Below, one piece after another: positions 1 to 9,644 of a stretch of 64,000 nucleotides of DNA. How positions within the stretch are numbered: the stretch's first letter is position 1; every line of letters begins with the position of its first letter. The position numbers and the translations under genes were made by a program. This DNA comes from Paracoccus aminophilus JCM 7686 (GTDB taxonomy: Bacteria; Pseudomonadota; Alphaproteobacteria; Rhodobacterales; Rhodobacteraceae), in the NCBI RefSeq assembly GCF_000444995.1, contig NC_022041.1, positions 3,537,501-3,601,500 on the forward strand, read 5' to 3'. Below the pieces are notes generated by a model. That model had not been told where the DNA came from. It did not search any database and saw only the letters and a program-made list of their open reading frames with translations.

Positions 1-11
1 CGGAGGCTCAC

Positions 12-2549
12 ATGTCCTACGATCCCGCGAAAAGCGAAACGCGCTGGCAGGCTGCATGGGAAGCCTCCGAAGCCTTCCTCGCCACCCGCGACGACCGCCC
101 GAAATATTACGTCCTCGAGATGTTCCCCTACCCTTCGGGCCGCATCCATATGGGGCATGTCCGCAACTATACGATGGGCGACGTGGTCGCGCGCTATAAG
201 CGGGCGCAGGGCTTTTCCGTGCTGCATCCGATGGGCTGGGACGCCTTCGGGATGCCCGCTGAAAACGCCGCAATGGAGCAGGGCGGCCATCCGCGCACCT
301 GGACCTATAACAACATCGCCACGATGCGCGAGCAGCTCAAACCGCTCGGTCTCTCGATCGACTGGAGCCGCGAATTCGCGACCTGCGACGATGATTATGT
401 CGGCCAGCAGCAGTCGATGTTCCTCGACTTCCTCGATGCCGGGCTGATTTACCGCAAGAATGCCGTTGTGAACTGGGACCCGGTCGATATGACCGTGCTC
501 GCCAATGAGCAGGTCGAGAACGGGCGCGGCTGGCGCTCGGGCGCGCTGGTCGAGCGGCGCGAGCTCACGCAATGGTTCTTCCGGATTTCGGATTACTCGG
601 ACGAACTCCTGACCGCTTTGGACGATCTCAACGGCTGGCCGGAGAAGGTCCGGCTGATGCAGCAAAACTGGATCGGCCGCTCGCGCGGGCTGCAATTCTC
701 GTTCGAGACCGCCAATGCGCCCGAAGGATTCGACAAGATCGAGGTCTATACGACCCGCCCCGACACGCTGCGCGGCGCAAGCTTTGTCGCGATTTCGGCT
801 GACCATCCTTTGGCGAAAGCCATCGAGGCCGGGAACCCCGAAGCCGCCGCTTTCGCCGCCGAGGCCCGCCAGATCGGCACGACCGAGGAAGAGCTGGAAA
901 AGGCGCCGAAAGTCGGCTTCGACACCGGCATCCGTGTGCGCCATCCCCTTGATCCGACGTGGGAACTTCCGGTCTGGATCGCGAATTTCGTGCTGATGGA
1001 TTACGGCACCGGCGCGATCTTCGGCTCGCCCGCCCATGACGAGCGCGACCATGAATTCGCGACGAAATACGGCCTCGAGATTCGCGCGACCTTCGGCGAA
1101 AAAGGCATGGATCAGGCCCAGGCGGATGCGCTGGTTGCCAGCGCGCCCTACGTTCCGACCAAGACCGAGGTCGTGACCTATGTCCGTGGCTTTGCCGGCG
1201 AGACCGATCAGACCGGCGAGGCCGCCGTTGCCGCCGCCATCGACTTTGCCGAAACCGCGGGCTTTGGTCAGGGCGTCACGAAATACCGTCTGCGCGACTG
1301 GGGGATTTCCCGCCAGCGCTATTGGGGCTGCCCGATTCCGGTCGTCCATTGCGACGCCTGCGGCACGGTCCCCGAGAAGAAAGAGAATCTGCCGATTCTT
1401 CTGCCGCAGGATGTGACCTTCGACGTGCCGGGCAACCCGCTTGACCGTCACCCGACCTGGCGCAACACCACCTGCCCGAATTGCGGCAAACCGGCGCGGC
1501 GCGAGACCGATACGATGGACACCTTTGTCGATTCGTCCTGGTATTACGCCCGTTTCACCGCGCCCCATGCCGCGACGCCGACCGTGCGCGAGGATGCCGA
1601 TTACTGGATGAACGTCGACCAGTATATCGGCGGGATCGAACATGCGATTCTCCACCTGCTCTATTCGCGCTTCTTTGCCCGCGCGATGGTCAAAACCAAC
1701 CACCTGCCCGAGAAATCGCGCGAGCCTTTCAACGCGCTCTTCACGCAAGGCATGGTCACGCATGAGATCTACCTGACCCGCGACGAGCGCGGCCGCGCGG
1801 TCTATCACCTCCCCGAGGATGTGACCGACGGCAAGCTGGCCGATGGCACGGTGGTCGAGATTATCCCCTCGGCCAAAATGTCGAAATCGAAGAAGAACGT
1901 CGTCGATCCGGTCAATATCGTCGAGAATTTCGGCGCCGATACCGCGCGTTGGTTCATGCTGTCCGACAGCCCGCCCGAGCGTGACGTGGAATGGACCGCC
2001 TCGGGGGCCGAGGCCTCGAACCGCTTCCTCTCGCGCGTCTGGCGTCTGGCCGATGCGATTCCCGAGGGCGACGAGGATCTCGATCTGACCCGCGCCACCC
2101 ATCGCGCGATCGACGAGATCACCCGCTCGATCGACAGCTTCGCCTTCAACAAGGCCGTGGCCAAGGTCTATGAGCTGGCCAATGCGATCGGCAAATCGAC
2201 CGGCGGCGGCGATTCGCGGCGTGCGGCTTTGCGGATTCTCGCGCAGTTGATGGCGCCGATGGTCCCGCATCTGGCCGAAGATCTCTGGGCGAAAGCCGGG
2301 GGCGCGGGCATGGTCGTGGACGCGGCCTGGCCGAAAGCCGATCCGGCGCTGCTGGTTGACGACAATCTCGTGCTGCCGATCCAGATCAACGGCAAGCGTC
2401 GCGCGGAAATCTCGGTTCCCAAGGATATGTCCAAGGAAGAGATCGAGGCCCTTGTCCTGCAGGACGAAACCGTGCAGCGTTTCCTGGAAGGGTCGGCTCC
2501 GAAGAAGCTGATCGTGGTTCCGGGGCGTATCGTCAATGTCGTGGTCTAG
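12..2549 (+). CDS. leuS: Leucyl-tRNA synthetase
   Basis: Class I aminoacyl-tRNA synthetase that charges tRNA-Leu in the cytoplasm. The 845-residue length is normal for bacterial LeuRS. The HIGH-type motif is HMGH at residues 46-49 and the second signature KMSKS is at 622-626. Between them lies the long CP1 editing insertion, and the cysteine pairs CDAC and CPNC in the middle suggest a zinc-type knuckle. The ATG follows a strong GGAGG at bases 2-6, so the gene is complete at the window edge. Its 3' end overlaps lptE by 14 bases, the usual leuS-lptE-holA arrangement of alphaproteobacteria. Confidence 0.98.
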   Translation: MSYDPAKSETRWQAAWEASEAFLATRDDRPKYYVLEMFPYPSGRIHMGHVRNYTMGDVVARYKRAQGFSVLHPMGWDAFGMPAENAAMEQGGHPRTWTYNNIATMREQLKPLGLSIDWSREFATCDDDYVGQQQSMFLDFLDAGLIYRKNAVVNWDPVDMTVLANEQVENGRGWRSGALVERRELTQWFFRISDYSDELLTALDDLNGWPEKVRLMQQNWIGRSRGLQFSFETANAPEGFDKIEVYTTRPDTLRGASFVAISADHPLAKAIEAGNPEAAAFAAEARQIGTTEEELEKAPKVGFDTGIRVRHPLDPTWELPVWIANFVLMDYGTGAIFGSPAHDERDHEFATKYGLEIRATFGEKGMDQAQADALVASAPYVPTKTEVVTYVRGFAGETDQTGEAAVAAAIDFAETAGFGQGVTKYRLRDWGISRQRYWGCPIPVVHCDACGTVPEKKENLPILLPQDVTFDVPGNPLDRHPTWRNTTCPNCGKPARRETDTMDTFVDSSWYYARFTAPHAATPTVREDADYWMNVDQYIGGIEHAILHLLYSRFFARAMVKTNHLPEKSREPFNALFTQGMVTHEIYLTRDERGRAVYHLPEDVTDGKLADGTVVEIIPSAKMSKSKKNVVDPVNIVENFGADTARWFMLSDSPPERDVEWTASGAEASNRFLSRVWRLADAIPEGDEDLDLTRATHRAIDEITRSIDSFAFNKAVAKVYELANAIGKSTGGGDSRRAALRILAQLMAPMVPHLAEDLWAKAGGAGMVVDAAWPKADPALLVDDNLVLPIQINGKRRAEISVPKDMSKEEIEALVLQDETVQRFLEGSAPKKLIVVPGRIVNVVV

Positions 2550-3027
2550 ACGGACTTTCCTTCGCGCTGGCCTTTTGGCCGGCGTCAGCGGCCTTGCCGC
2601 CTGTGGCTTCACCCCGGTCTATGCACCGGGTGGAGCCGGCACGAAAATGTTTGGCAAGGTCCGTTCGGCCGATCCGAAAACGATGGATGATTTCGCCTTT
2701 GTCCGGCGCGTCACCGAGCGGCTCGGCCCGGCGCAGGATGCGACCTATGATCTTGATTACAAACTGCTGATCGCGGTCGTGCCGCAGGCGATCACGCCAA
2801 ACGAGATCACGACGCGCTATGCGCTGAACGGCTCGGCAGAGTTCACCTTGCGCGACTCGGCAACCGGCAAGATCGTGACCCGGGGGCAAGTGAACAACTT
2901 CACCTCCTATTCGACCACCGGCACGACCATCGCCACCATGGCCGCCGAACAGGACGCCCATGACCGGCTCGCCTTCATGCTGGCCGATCAGGTGGTGACG
3001 CGGATCTACGGGGTCGCCTCGCTGTGA
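2536..3027 (+). CDS. lptE: LPS-assembly lipoprotein LptE
   Basis: Outer-membrane lipoprotein that partners LptD in inserting lipopolysaccharide. The 163-residue protein begins with a twin-arginine-like SRRTFLR stretch (residues 4-10), a hydrophobic segment and a lipobox ending LAAC, so Cys23 would be the lipidated residue. The mature start GFTPVYAP is typical of the family in alphaproteobacteria. Its start lies inside the end of leuS and holA follows after 10 bases, so the three genes are probably co-transcribed. The assignment rests on the lipobox, size and conserved position, because LptE sequences diverge strongly. Confidence 0.88.
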   Translation: MSWSRRTFLRAGLLAGVSGLAACGFTPVYAPGGAGTKMFGKVRSADPKTMDDFAFVRRVTERLGPAQDATYDLDYKLLIAVVPQAITPNEITTRYALNGSAEFTLRDSATGKIVTRGQVNNFTSYSTTGTTIATMAAEQDAHDRLAFMLADQVVTRIYGVASL

Positions 3028-3037
3028 CAACGGTCCT

Positions 3038-4066
3038 GTGAATCTCAAAGGCGCCGAGATCGCCCGCTATCTGGCGCGCCCCGATCCGACCCGGCCCGCG
3101 CTGCTGATCTATGGACAAGACGCCATGCGTGTCGCGCTGAAACGCGCCGAGGCGGTAGCCGCGCTGACCGGGCCCGGCGCCGAAGAGGAAATGCGGCTGA
3201 CCCGGTTCGGCGGCGCCGAGCTGCGCAAGGATCCAGCGGCACTGCTTGATGCCGTCAAGGCGGTCGGCTTCTTTCCTGGGCCGCGCGTCGTCTTGCTCGA
3301 TGACACACCCGATGCGAGCGCCCCCGCGATTGCCGCGGCGATTGCCGAATGGAAGACCGGCGATGCCGTCATCGTCGTGGTCGGTGGGGCGCTGGCCAAA
3401 AGCTCGGCGCTGCGCAAGCTCTTCGAGGCCCATCCCGCCGCCGTCGCCGCGCCGATCTATGACGATCCGCCGGGCGAAGAGGAGATCACCCGCTGGCTGC
3501 GCGACGCCGGTCTGCCCGAAGTGCCGCGCGATGCGATGAAGGATATGGTGGCGCTGTCGCGCGCGCTCGATCCCGGTGACTTCCGCCAAACCGTCGAGAA
3601 GCTCGGGCTTTACAAATATGGTGATGCCACGCCACTGACCCCGGCGGAAATCGCGGCGCTCGCCCCCGCCACCATCGACGCCGAGCTTGACGAGCTGATC
3701 GCCGCGGTCGCCGAAGGCCGCAGCGCGGATTTCGGCGGGCTGATGCGCCGGATCGAGGCGCAGGGCATGGCGCCGGTCACGATCTGCATCGCGGCGCTGC
3801 GCCATTTCCGCGCCTTGCATCAGGCGGCCTCGGACCCGGATGGGCCGGTGCAGGGGCTGGCGCGGCTGAAGCCTCCGGTCTTCGGGCCACGCCGCGACCG
3901 CATGGCGCGGCAGTTGCAGGGCTGGGGGATGCGCGCCCTGGAAGATGCGATTCACCATTTGATCGACACCGATCTGACCCTGCGCTCTTCGAGCCGCGCG
4001 CCGCTGATGGCGCTGACCGAACGCGCGCTCATTCGCCTGACGATGATGCCCCGGGGCCGCCGGTGA
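3038..4066 (+). CDS. holA: DNA polymerase III delta subunit
   Basis: Delta subunit of the clamp loader, which opens the beta clamp during replication. The 342-residue length fits HolA. The N-terminal part starts with a YLARPDPTRPALLIYG segment typical of the alphaproteobacterial protein, followed by a degenerate AAA+ fold (VVLLDD near residue 90) and a helical C-terminal collar domain. The start is GTG at 3038, eleven bases after the lptE stop. The stop overlaps the GTG of the next gene in a GTGA junction at 4063-4066, which suggests translational coupling. Confidence 0.92.
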   Translation: MNLKGAEIARYLARPDPTRPALLIYGQDAMRVALKRAEAVAALTGPGAEEEMRLTRFGGAELRKDPAALLDAVKAVGFFPGPRVVLLDDTPDASAPAIAAAIAEWKTGDAVIVVVGGALAKSSALRKLFEAHPAAVAAPIYDDPPGEEEITRWLRDAGLPEVPRDAMKDMVALSRALDPGDFRQTVEKLGLYKYGDATPLTPAEIAALAPATIDAELDELIAAVAEGRSADFGGLMRRIEAQGMAPVTICIAALRHFRALHQAASDPDGPVQGLARLKPPVFGPRRDRMARQLQGWGMRALEDAIHHLIDTDLTLRSSSRAPLMALTERALIRLTMMPRGRR

Positions 4067-5280
4067 GCCTTGACGCGGTGGTGATCGGCGCAGGGCCTGC
4101 CGGGCTGATGGCGGCTGATGTTCTGTCGGCGACGGGGCGGCGGGTCGTGGTTGCCGAAGCCATGCCGACGCCCGCGCGCAAGTTCCTGATGGCGGGAAAA
4201 TCCGGGCTCAATCTGACCAAGGACGAGAACGAGGCCGATTTTCTAAGCCGTTTCTCGGGCAGTCTCTTTGCTGAAGCGGGATCGCCGGCGGCGCGCTCGC
4301 ATGGATATTTGGGCATGAAAGACTTCGGTCCGCAGGAGGTCATCGCCTTTGCCCGGGCTTTGGACATTGCGGTGTTTACCGGCTCGACCGGGCGGGTCTT
4401 TCCGCTTGGCATGAAGGGCTCGCCGCTGTTGCGGGCCTGGTTGGCGCGGTTGCAGGCGCAAGGCGCGGAGTTGCGGACGCGCTGGCGCTGGCGGGGGTTT
4501 GAGGGCGCGGATCTGGTTTTCGAGACGCCGGAGGGGCCGCAAGTGCTGCGCCCAAAGGTCACGGTATTGGCGCTTGGCGGCGCGAGCTGGCCGCGGCTGG
4601 GATCGGATGCGGCCTGGCTTCCGTCCTTGACTGCCGCAGGGGTTGGCGTCGCGCCATTTCGCCCCGCGAATATGGGATTTGCGGTCGCGTGGTCGGCACC
4701 GATGGCGGCGCATTTCGGTCAGGCGGTCAAGGGTGTTGCCATCCATGCGGGCGCGGCGATCTCGCGTGGGGAATGGGTGATTTCGCGCGAGGGAATCGAG
4801 GGCGGCGGCATTTATGAGATCGCGGCGCAGATCCGCGACGGCGCGTCTGCCTTTGTCGATCTGGCCCCGGATCTGGCCGAGGCCGAGCTTGCCGCGCGAT
4901 TCGCCAAGGCGCCCGCGAAGCTTTCGCTGGGGAATCGGTTGCGCCGCGTGCTGGGCGATCCGGTCAAGGCGGCGCTTTTGCTGGAATGGGGTCGCCCGCT
5001 GCCTGCCGAACCGATTGCGCTGGCACGGTCGGCCAAGGCCCTGCCGCTTCGCCACGATGGTGCGGCGGGAATCGCGCGGGCGATCTCGGTTGCTGGGGGC
5101 ATCACCGCCGAAGCGCTGACGCCAGAGTTAGAACTCCTGGCCCGGCCCGGCGTTTTCGCGGCGGGGGAGATGCTCGATTGGGAGGCGCCGACCGGGGGCT
5201 ATTTGCTCACCGGCTGTCTTGCCAGCGGCCGACGCGCCGGATTGGGCGCCTTGGCCTATCTGGAGCGGGCGGCGTCGTAA
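4063..5280 (+). CDS. HI0933/TIGR03862-type FAD-dependent oxidoreductase
   Basis: Flavoprotein of the HI0933-like family (405 residues). The N-terminus has a Rossmann dinucleotide-binding signature (VIGAGPAGLMAAD), followed by the family's KFLMAGKSGLNLT segment near residue 50. The C-terminal part carries a second FAD-contacting stretch (GEMLDWEAPTGGYLL). The substrate is unknown for this branch; relatives have been described as NAD(P)/FAD oxidoreductases of the BaiN type. It starts at a GTG overlapping the holA stop by 4 bases. Its 3' end runs 25 bases into the convergent GST gene. Confidence 0.85.
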   Translation: MSLDAVVIGAGPAGLMAADVLSATGRRVVVAEAMPTPARKFLMAGKSGLNLTKDENEADFLSRFSGSLFAEAGSPAARSHGYLGMKDFGPQEVIAFARALDIAVFTGSTGRVFPLGMKGSPLLRAWLARLQAQGAELRTRWRWRGFEGADLVFETPEGPQVLRPKVTVLALGGASWPRLGSDAAWLPSLTAAGVGVAPFRPANMGFAVAWSAPMAAHFGQAVKGVAIHAGAAISRGEWVISREGIEGGGIYEIAAQIRDGASAFVDLAPDLAEAELAARFAKAPAKLSLGNRLRRVLGDPVKAALLLEWGRPLPAEPIALARSAKALPLRHDGAAGIARAISVAGGITAEALTPELELLARPGVFAAGEMLDWEAPTGGYLLTGCLASGRRAGLGALAYLERAAS

Positions 5281-5843
5281 GCCGGACGCGCCCGCATTCG
5301 GTCGAGATAATCCGTCAGCCGATGCTCAATGATCGGGAATTTCGCGGCCAGAGCCCAAGTCAGGCAATGGGTCAGGATGAAATCCGGCAAGGTCATGCGG
5401 TCGCCCATCAGGAAATCGCCCTCGGCCATGCGATTGGCGAGGGTTTTCTGGCTGCGCTCGAATTCCCAGCGCAGGGTGTTCTTGATCGCGGCCAGCCGCA
5501 GATCTTCGGGCAAAATGAAACTGTGGCGCGCCGCCAGCCACAGCGCGGCGTCGAACTCATCGAGCAGAAATTGCGTCCGGCTGTCCTGACGCGCGCGCGG
5601 CAAGGACCCCGGCAGATGGCATAGCGCGCCGTGGCGATCGCCAAGAAAGGTCAGGATCGCGGTCGAATCGCTGATCGGGGTGCCATCGACGATGAGGATC
5701 GGTCCCCTGCCCGCCGGATTGAGCGTCGCCACGCCTTCGGATTGCGGGCTTTCCGCGACATGCTCATAGGGCACGCCCAGCTCTTCGAGCATCCAGATCA
5801 CCCGAAAAGCGCGACTTTGAACCGTTCCGATGACCTGATACAC
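5256..5843 (-). CDS. Glutathione S-transferase family protein
   Basis: Cytosolic GST-like protein of 195 residues. The N-terminal thioredoxin-like half contains SRAFRVIWMLEELGVPYEH and the cis-proline region PAGRGPILIVDG followed by ISDSTAIL, which together form the usual glutathione-binding site. The C-terminal half is all-helical with the family aspartate in a LPDFILTHCL segment. The start is GTG at 5843, preceded by GGAG on the minus strand. The substrate cannot be read from sequence. It converges on, and overlaps by 25 bases, the flavoprotein gene. Confidence 0.88.
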   Translation of the reverse strand: MYQVIGTVQSRAFRVIWMLEELGVPYEHVAESPQSEGVATLNPAGRGPILIVDGTPISDSTAILTFLGDRHGALCHLPGSLPRARQDSRTQFLLDEFDAALWLAARHSFILPEDLRLAAIKNTLRWEFERSQKTLANRMAEGDFLMGDRMTLPDFILTHCLTWALAAKFPIIEHRLTDYLDRMRARPAYDAARSR

Positions 5844-6021
5844 GGCGGCTCTCCTTCAGCTTACCGCCATATTACTCCCTCGGATGATCCGCGACAACGC
5901 GGCGCAGCCATGCGTGGGGCGCATAGCAAACCGCGAGCCATGCGCTCGGCAAAGCGGGACATATTGACGCAACCGCGGCGGCGCTTCACCTTGGCGAAAT
6001 TCGCATTCCCGGAGATTTTCG

Positions 6022-7296
6022 TTGTCCGCACCCCCCAAAAGCGCATCCCTATTCACGCCGATCCTGATTGGCGGGTCGATTATTCTCCTGATCAACTTTT
6101 CGCTGCGCGCGAGCTTTGGGGTCTTTCAGATCCCGGTCGCGCAGGAATTCGGCTGGCCGCGCACCGATTTCTCGCTGGCGATCGCCATTCAGAACCTCGC
6201 CTGGGGCATCGGTCAGCCGATCTTTGGCGCTCTGGCCGAGAAATGGGGCGACAAATTCGCGATCGTTCTGGGCACATTCCTCTATGCGCTCGGTCTGGTC
6301 TTCAGCGCCTATGCGACCACGCCCGAGGCGATGCAGCTTTGGGAAATCGCGGTCGGCTTTGGCATCGCGGGCACGGGCTTTGGCGTGATTCTGGCCATCG
6401 TCGGACGCGCGGCCAGCGATGAGAACCGCAGTCTCGCGCTGGGGATCGCCACGGCGGCGGGCTCGGCGGGGCAGGTCTTTGGCGCACCTCTGGCCGAGAT
6501 CTTGCTGGCTTACATGAGCTGGCAAAGCGTCTTCCTGATCTTCGCGGCGCTGGTGATGACCATCCTGCTCTTCCTGCCGCTGCTGGGCAAAGGCAAACCC
6601 GCCAGCCGCCAGGAGTTGCACGAAAGCCTTGGCACCGTGCTGGGCCGCGCCTTCCGTGACCCGTCTTACCTGATGATTTTCGCGGGCTTTTTCTCTTGCG
6701 GCTATCAGTTGGCCTTCATCACCGCGCATTTCCCGGCCATGGTCGCCGAGAGCTGCGGGCCGATTGCGCCGGGCGGATTGCTCGCCTCGATCGGCATCAC
6801 CACGACCTCGGCGCTTGGCGCGATTGCGATCTCGGTCATCGGTCTGGCCAATATCGGCGGCGCGATCTTCGCGGGCTGGCTCGGCAAGCGCTATATGAAG
6901 AAATACCTGCTCGCCGGCGTCTATACCTTGCGCACCATCGCCTCGGCGGCCTTCATCCTGATGCCGATCACCCCGACCAGCGTCCTGATCTTCTCGCTGG
7001 TCATGGGCGCCTTGTGGCTGGCGACGGTGCCGCTGACCTCGGGGCTCGTCGCCTATATCTACGGGCTGCGCTATATGGGCACGCTTTATGGGTTCGTCTT
7101 CCTGTCGCACCAGCTCGGCTCGTTCCTCGGCGTCTGGCTGGGCGGCAAGCTTTACGACATCTACGGCAATTACACGCTGGTCTGGTGGGTCGGCGTCGGC
7201 ATCGGGGCCTTCTCGGCGCTGATCCATCTGCCGATCCGGGAAAAGCCGCTTGCGTCACTCGGTGATGCGCCTATGACGGCAAAAGCTGCGGCCTAA
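6022..7296 (+). CDS. MFS transporter, oxalate/formate-antiporter-like
   Basis: Major facilitator of 424 residues with about 12 hydrophobic segments. The N-terminal region (FSLRASFGVFQIPVAQEFGW) and the loop GALAEKWGDKFAI resemble the OFA or monocarboxylate group of the MFS. The start is TTG at 6022, with CCGGAG about 8 bases upstream and no better start nearby. It stands alone, 178 bases from the GST gene and followed by a hairpin at 7321-7343. The substrate is unknown; a small organic anion is the likeliest guess from family resemblance only. Confidence 0.82.
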   Translation: MSAPPKSASLFTPILIGGSIILLINFSLRASFGVFQIPVAQEFGWPRTDFSLAIAIQNLAWGIGQPIFGALAEKWGDKFAIVLGTFLYALGLVFSAYATTPEAMQLWEIAVGFGIAGTGFGVILAIVGRAASDENRSLALGIATAAGSAGQVFGAPLAEILLAYMSWQSVFLIFAALVMTILLFLPLLGKGKPASRQELHESLGTVLGRAFRDPSYLMIFAGFFSCGYQLAFITAHFPAMVAESCGPIAPGGLLASIGITTTSALGAIAISVIGLANIGGAIFAGWLGKRYMKKYLLAGVYTLRTIASAAFILMPITPTSVLIFSLVMGALWLATVPLTSGLVAYIYGLRYMGTLYGFVFLSHQLGSFLGVWLGGKLYDIYGNYTLVWWVGVGIGAFSALIHLPIREKPLASLGDAPMTAKAAA

Positions 7297-7320
7297 GCCG
7301 AGCCGTACAAACCGCGACGG

Positions 7321-7343
7321 GCGGCCCGCCGCAAACGGGCCGC
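7321..7343 (+). terminator. Hairpin after MFS gene
   Basis: Perfect 8-bp inverted repeat (GCGGCCCG / CGGGCCGC) with a 7-base loop, 25 bases after the MFS stop and before the GT2 gene. There is no clear T tract, so it may be a weak terminator or an mRNA-stabilising hairpin. Confidence 0.4.
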
Positions 7344-7379
7344 TTCAGCCACAAGCGCAGGCAAGCAGGAGCCGTCAGG

Positions 7380-8360
7380 ATGGAGCGCGAGACGATCTTT
7401 CCCGATGCAGCCTCTCTCCCTGCAGGCCCCGGCACCTCGGTCGAGAAACGGGTCGCTGTGCTGATGGCGGTCCGCAACGGGATGCCGCATTTGCCCGCGC
7501 AAATCGCCAGCATCCAGACGCAGGATCACGCGAATTGGTGCCTTCTGGCCAGCGATGACGCATCAGAGGACGGCTCGCAGGACTGCCTCACCACCGCCGC
7601 CGCCGCTGATCCGACCCGAATCGCGCTTATGACAGGGCCGGGTCGCGGCTATGGCGAGAATTTCCGAGCGTTGATCCTCAATGCGCCCGAGGCCGATGTC
7701 GCTACGCTCGCCGATCAGGACGACATCTGGCTGCCCGAGCGGCTGTCGCGCGGCATCGCTCGCCTAGAGGCCGATGGCGAGGCCCCCGCGATCCTGCTCG
7801 CGCGTCGCGATCTCGTTGACGAAGACCTCGGCAACCGCCGCCCCGAGATCCCGCTGTTCACCACGCCCGACTTTCGCAATGCGCTGTTTGAAAGCGTGAC
7901 GCCGGGCAATGCCATGCTGATCAACCGCGCCGCTTTTGCCCTGATCCGCGAGGCGATGCACCGCGCGGGGCCGGTCGGTAGCCACGATTGGTTCATCTAT
8001 CAGATCGCCTCTGGCGCAGGCATCCGCATCCTCACGGACGACCGCGCGACGATCCTTTATCGCCAGCATGGCGGCAATGCGGTCGGTGCGATCGGCGGGC
8101 TCGGGCAGCTTTTGCGCCGCATCCGCCGCTTTTCCGACCGTACCTATCTCGAGGCCCTGACCGAAAGCTGGGCAGGGCTTGCGCGGGTCGCGGATCTGCT
8201 GACGCCCGAAAACCGCGCGCTGCTGCATCAGGCGCAAAGCCTGCCCACGCTTGGCAAAAGCGCGCGCGCCCGGGCTTTCGATCAGGCAGGCTTTCACCGC
8301 GTCCGCCGCGCCGATCATCTGCTTTTGCGCCATGTTTTGCTGCGCAGGCTCTCTGCCTAG
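7380..8360 (+). CDS. Family 2 glycosyltransferase
   Basis: GT-A fold sugar transferase, 326 residues. The start of the domain reads VAVLMAVRNGMPHLPAQIASI, and the acidic motif DDAS and the DQDDIWLP box match rhamnosyltransferase-like GT2 enzymes that build LPS O-antigen or core. No membrane segment is seen, so it should act on the cytoplasmic face of the inner membrane. It opens a four-gene block with an MFS carrier, an LpcC-like GT4 and a GT29-like enzyme, which suggests surface-glycan synthesis. Donor and acceptor sugars cannot be deduced. Confidence 0.86.
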   Translation: MERETIFPDAASLPAGPGTSVEKRVAVLMAVRNGMPHLPAQIASIQTQDHANWCLLASDDASEDGSQDCLTTAAAADPTRIALMTGPGRGYGENFRALILNAPEADVATLADQDDIWLPERLSRGIARLEADGEAPAILLARRDLVDEDLGNRRPEIPLFTTPDFRNALFESVTPGNAMLINRAAFALIREAMHRAGPVGSHDWFIYQIASGAGIRILTDDRATILYRQHGGNAVGAIGGLGQLLRRIRRFSDRTYLEALTESWAGLARVADLLTPENRALLHQAQSLPTLGKSARARAFDQAGFHRVRRADHLLLRHVLLRRLSA

Positions 8361-8450
8361 CCCGTGACGCAAGGCTGGATTGCGACCGGCTCGGGTTGAA
8401 CTTTCCGCCTCGGTAAGCCAGCCTCGCCCCGCGATGCTCCCGGAGGAAAT

Positions 8451-9644
8451 ATGCGCTGGATCATGTCCGCAGGCATTCTGAGCCTGACGCTCGGCTATAC
8501 GTTAAGCCAGTTCTACCGCGCCTTTTTGGCGGTTCTGTCGCCGACGCTTCATGCGGAACTCGGCGCGGGCCCGGCCGATCTCGCGCTGTCGTCGGGGCTT
8601 TGGTATTTCGCCTTCGCGGCGGCGCAGCTTCCGGTCGGCTGGGCGCTTGACCGTTTCGGCCCGGGCCGGACGGTGGCGGCGCTGCTCGCCTTTGGCGGCG
8701 CGGGCGGAGCTGCGGTCTTTGCCATGGCCCAACAGCCCTGGCATCTGCATGTGGCGATGACGCTTCTGGGCATCGGCTGCGCGCCGGTGATGATGGGCAG
8801 TTTCTACATCTTCGCCCGCACTCTGCCCGCCTCGGCCATGAGCGCGGCGGGCGGTGCCGTCGTTGGCATCGGCTCGCTTGGCAATATGCTGGGCGCGGCG
8901 CCGCTCGTCTGGGTGATCGGAGAGATCGGCTGGCGCCCGACGCTTTGGGCGCTGGCGGTGATCACGCTCGCGGTCTCGGCGACGATTGCGAGCTTTGTCA
9001 GCGATCCGCCGAAACCGGCAGAGGACCAGCCCAAGGCCTCGCTGCGCGGGCTGTTACAGGTGCGCGAACTGCGCTTCATCCTGCCGCTTCTCGGCGTCAC
9101 CTATGCCGCCTCGGCCTGTATCCGCGGGCTCTGGGCCGGGCCCTATCTGACCGAGGTCTTCGGCGCGAGCGACCAGCTGATCGGCTGGGTCACGCTTGGC
9201 ATGGGGATCGCGATGGTCACGGCCAATCTCTCGGTCGGGCGCGTGGTCCAGCTGGTCGGGTCGGACAAGAAGCTCTCAATCGCGAACACGCTGCTGCTTT
9301 GTCTCGTGCTGGCGCTGCTGTGGCTTTTCCCCGGCACCAGCCTTGCCCTGTCGTCGGTGCTGCTGGTGATGGTCTGTATCTCGGACAGCTCTTATTCGCT
9401 GATCATGTCGCATGGTCGCGCCTTCATGCCACAACATCTTGTTGGCCGCGGTATTACCTTCCTCAACATGGTGTCGATCGCCGGGGTCGGGATCATGCAA
9501 TTCCTGTCGCGCCCGGTCTATCTGGCGAGCTCGGCCTCGCATCCGCCCGCCGCGGCCTATAGCTATATTTTCCTGTTCTTCCTGATCCCGCTCGTGATCG
9601 GGCTGGGCTTCTATCTTTTCAGCGCCGAGGACCGCCATGACTGA
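8451..9644 (+). CDS. MFS transporter within glycosyltransferase block
   Basis: Major facilitator of 397 residues with about 12 predicted membrane segments. The N-terminal half has the characteristic loop between helices 2 and 3 (GWALDRFGPGRTV). The ATG is preceded by CCCGGAGG. Its 3' end overlaps the following glycosyltransferase by 8 bases, so the two are translationally linked. The overlap could mean that the carrier serves the glycan pathway, but nothing in the sequence identifies the substrate, and it does not look like a flippase of the MOP group. Confidence 0.84.
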   Translation: MRWIMSAGILSLTLGYTLSQFYRAFLAVLSPTLHAELGAGPADLALSSGLWYFAFAAAQLPVGWALDRFGPGRTVAALLAFGGAGGAAVFAMAQQPWHLHVAMTLLGIGCAPVMMGSFYIFARTLPASAMSAAGGAVVGIGSLGNMLGAAPLVWVIGEIGWRPTLWALAVITLAVSATIASFVSDPPKPAEDQPKASLRGLLQVRELRFILPLLGVTYAASACIRGLWAGPYLTEVFGASDQLIGWVTLGMGIAMVTANLSVGRVVQLVGSDKKLSIANTLLLCLVLALLWLFPGTSLALSSVLLVMVCISDSSYSLIMSHGRAFMPQHLVGRGITFLNMVSIAGVGIMQFLSRPVYLASSASHPPAAAYSYIFLFFLIPLVIGLGFYLFSAEDRHD

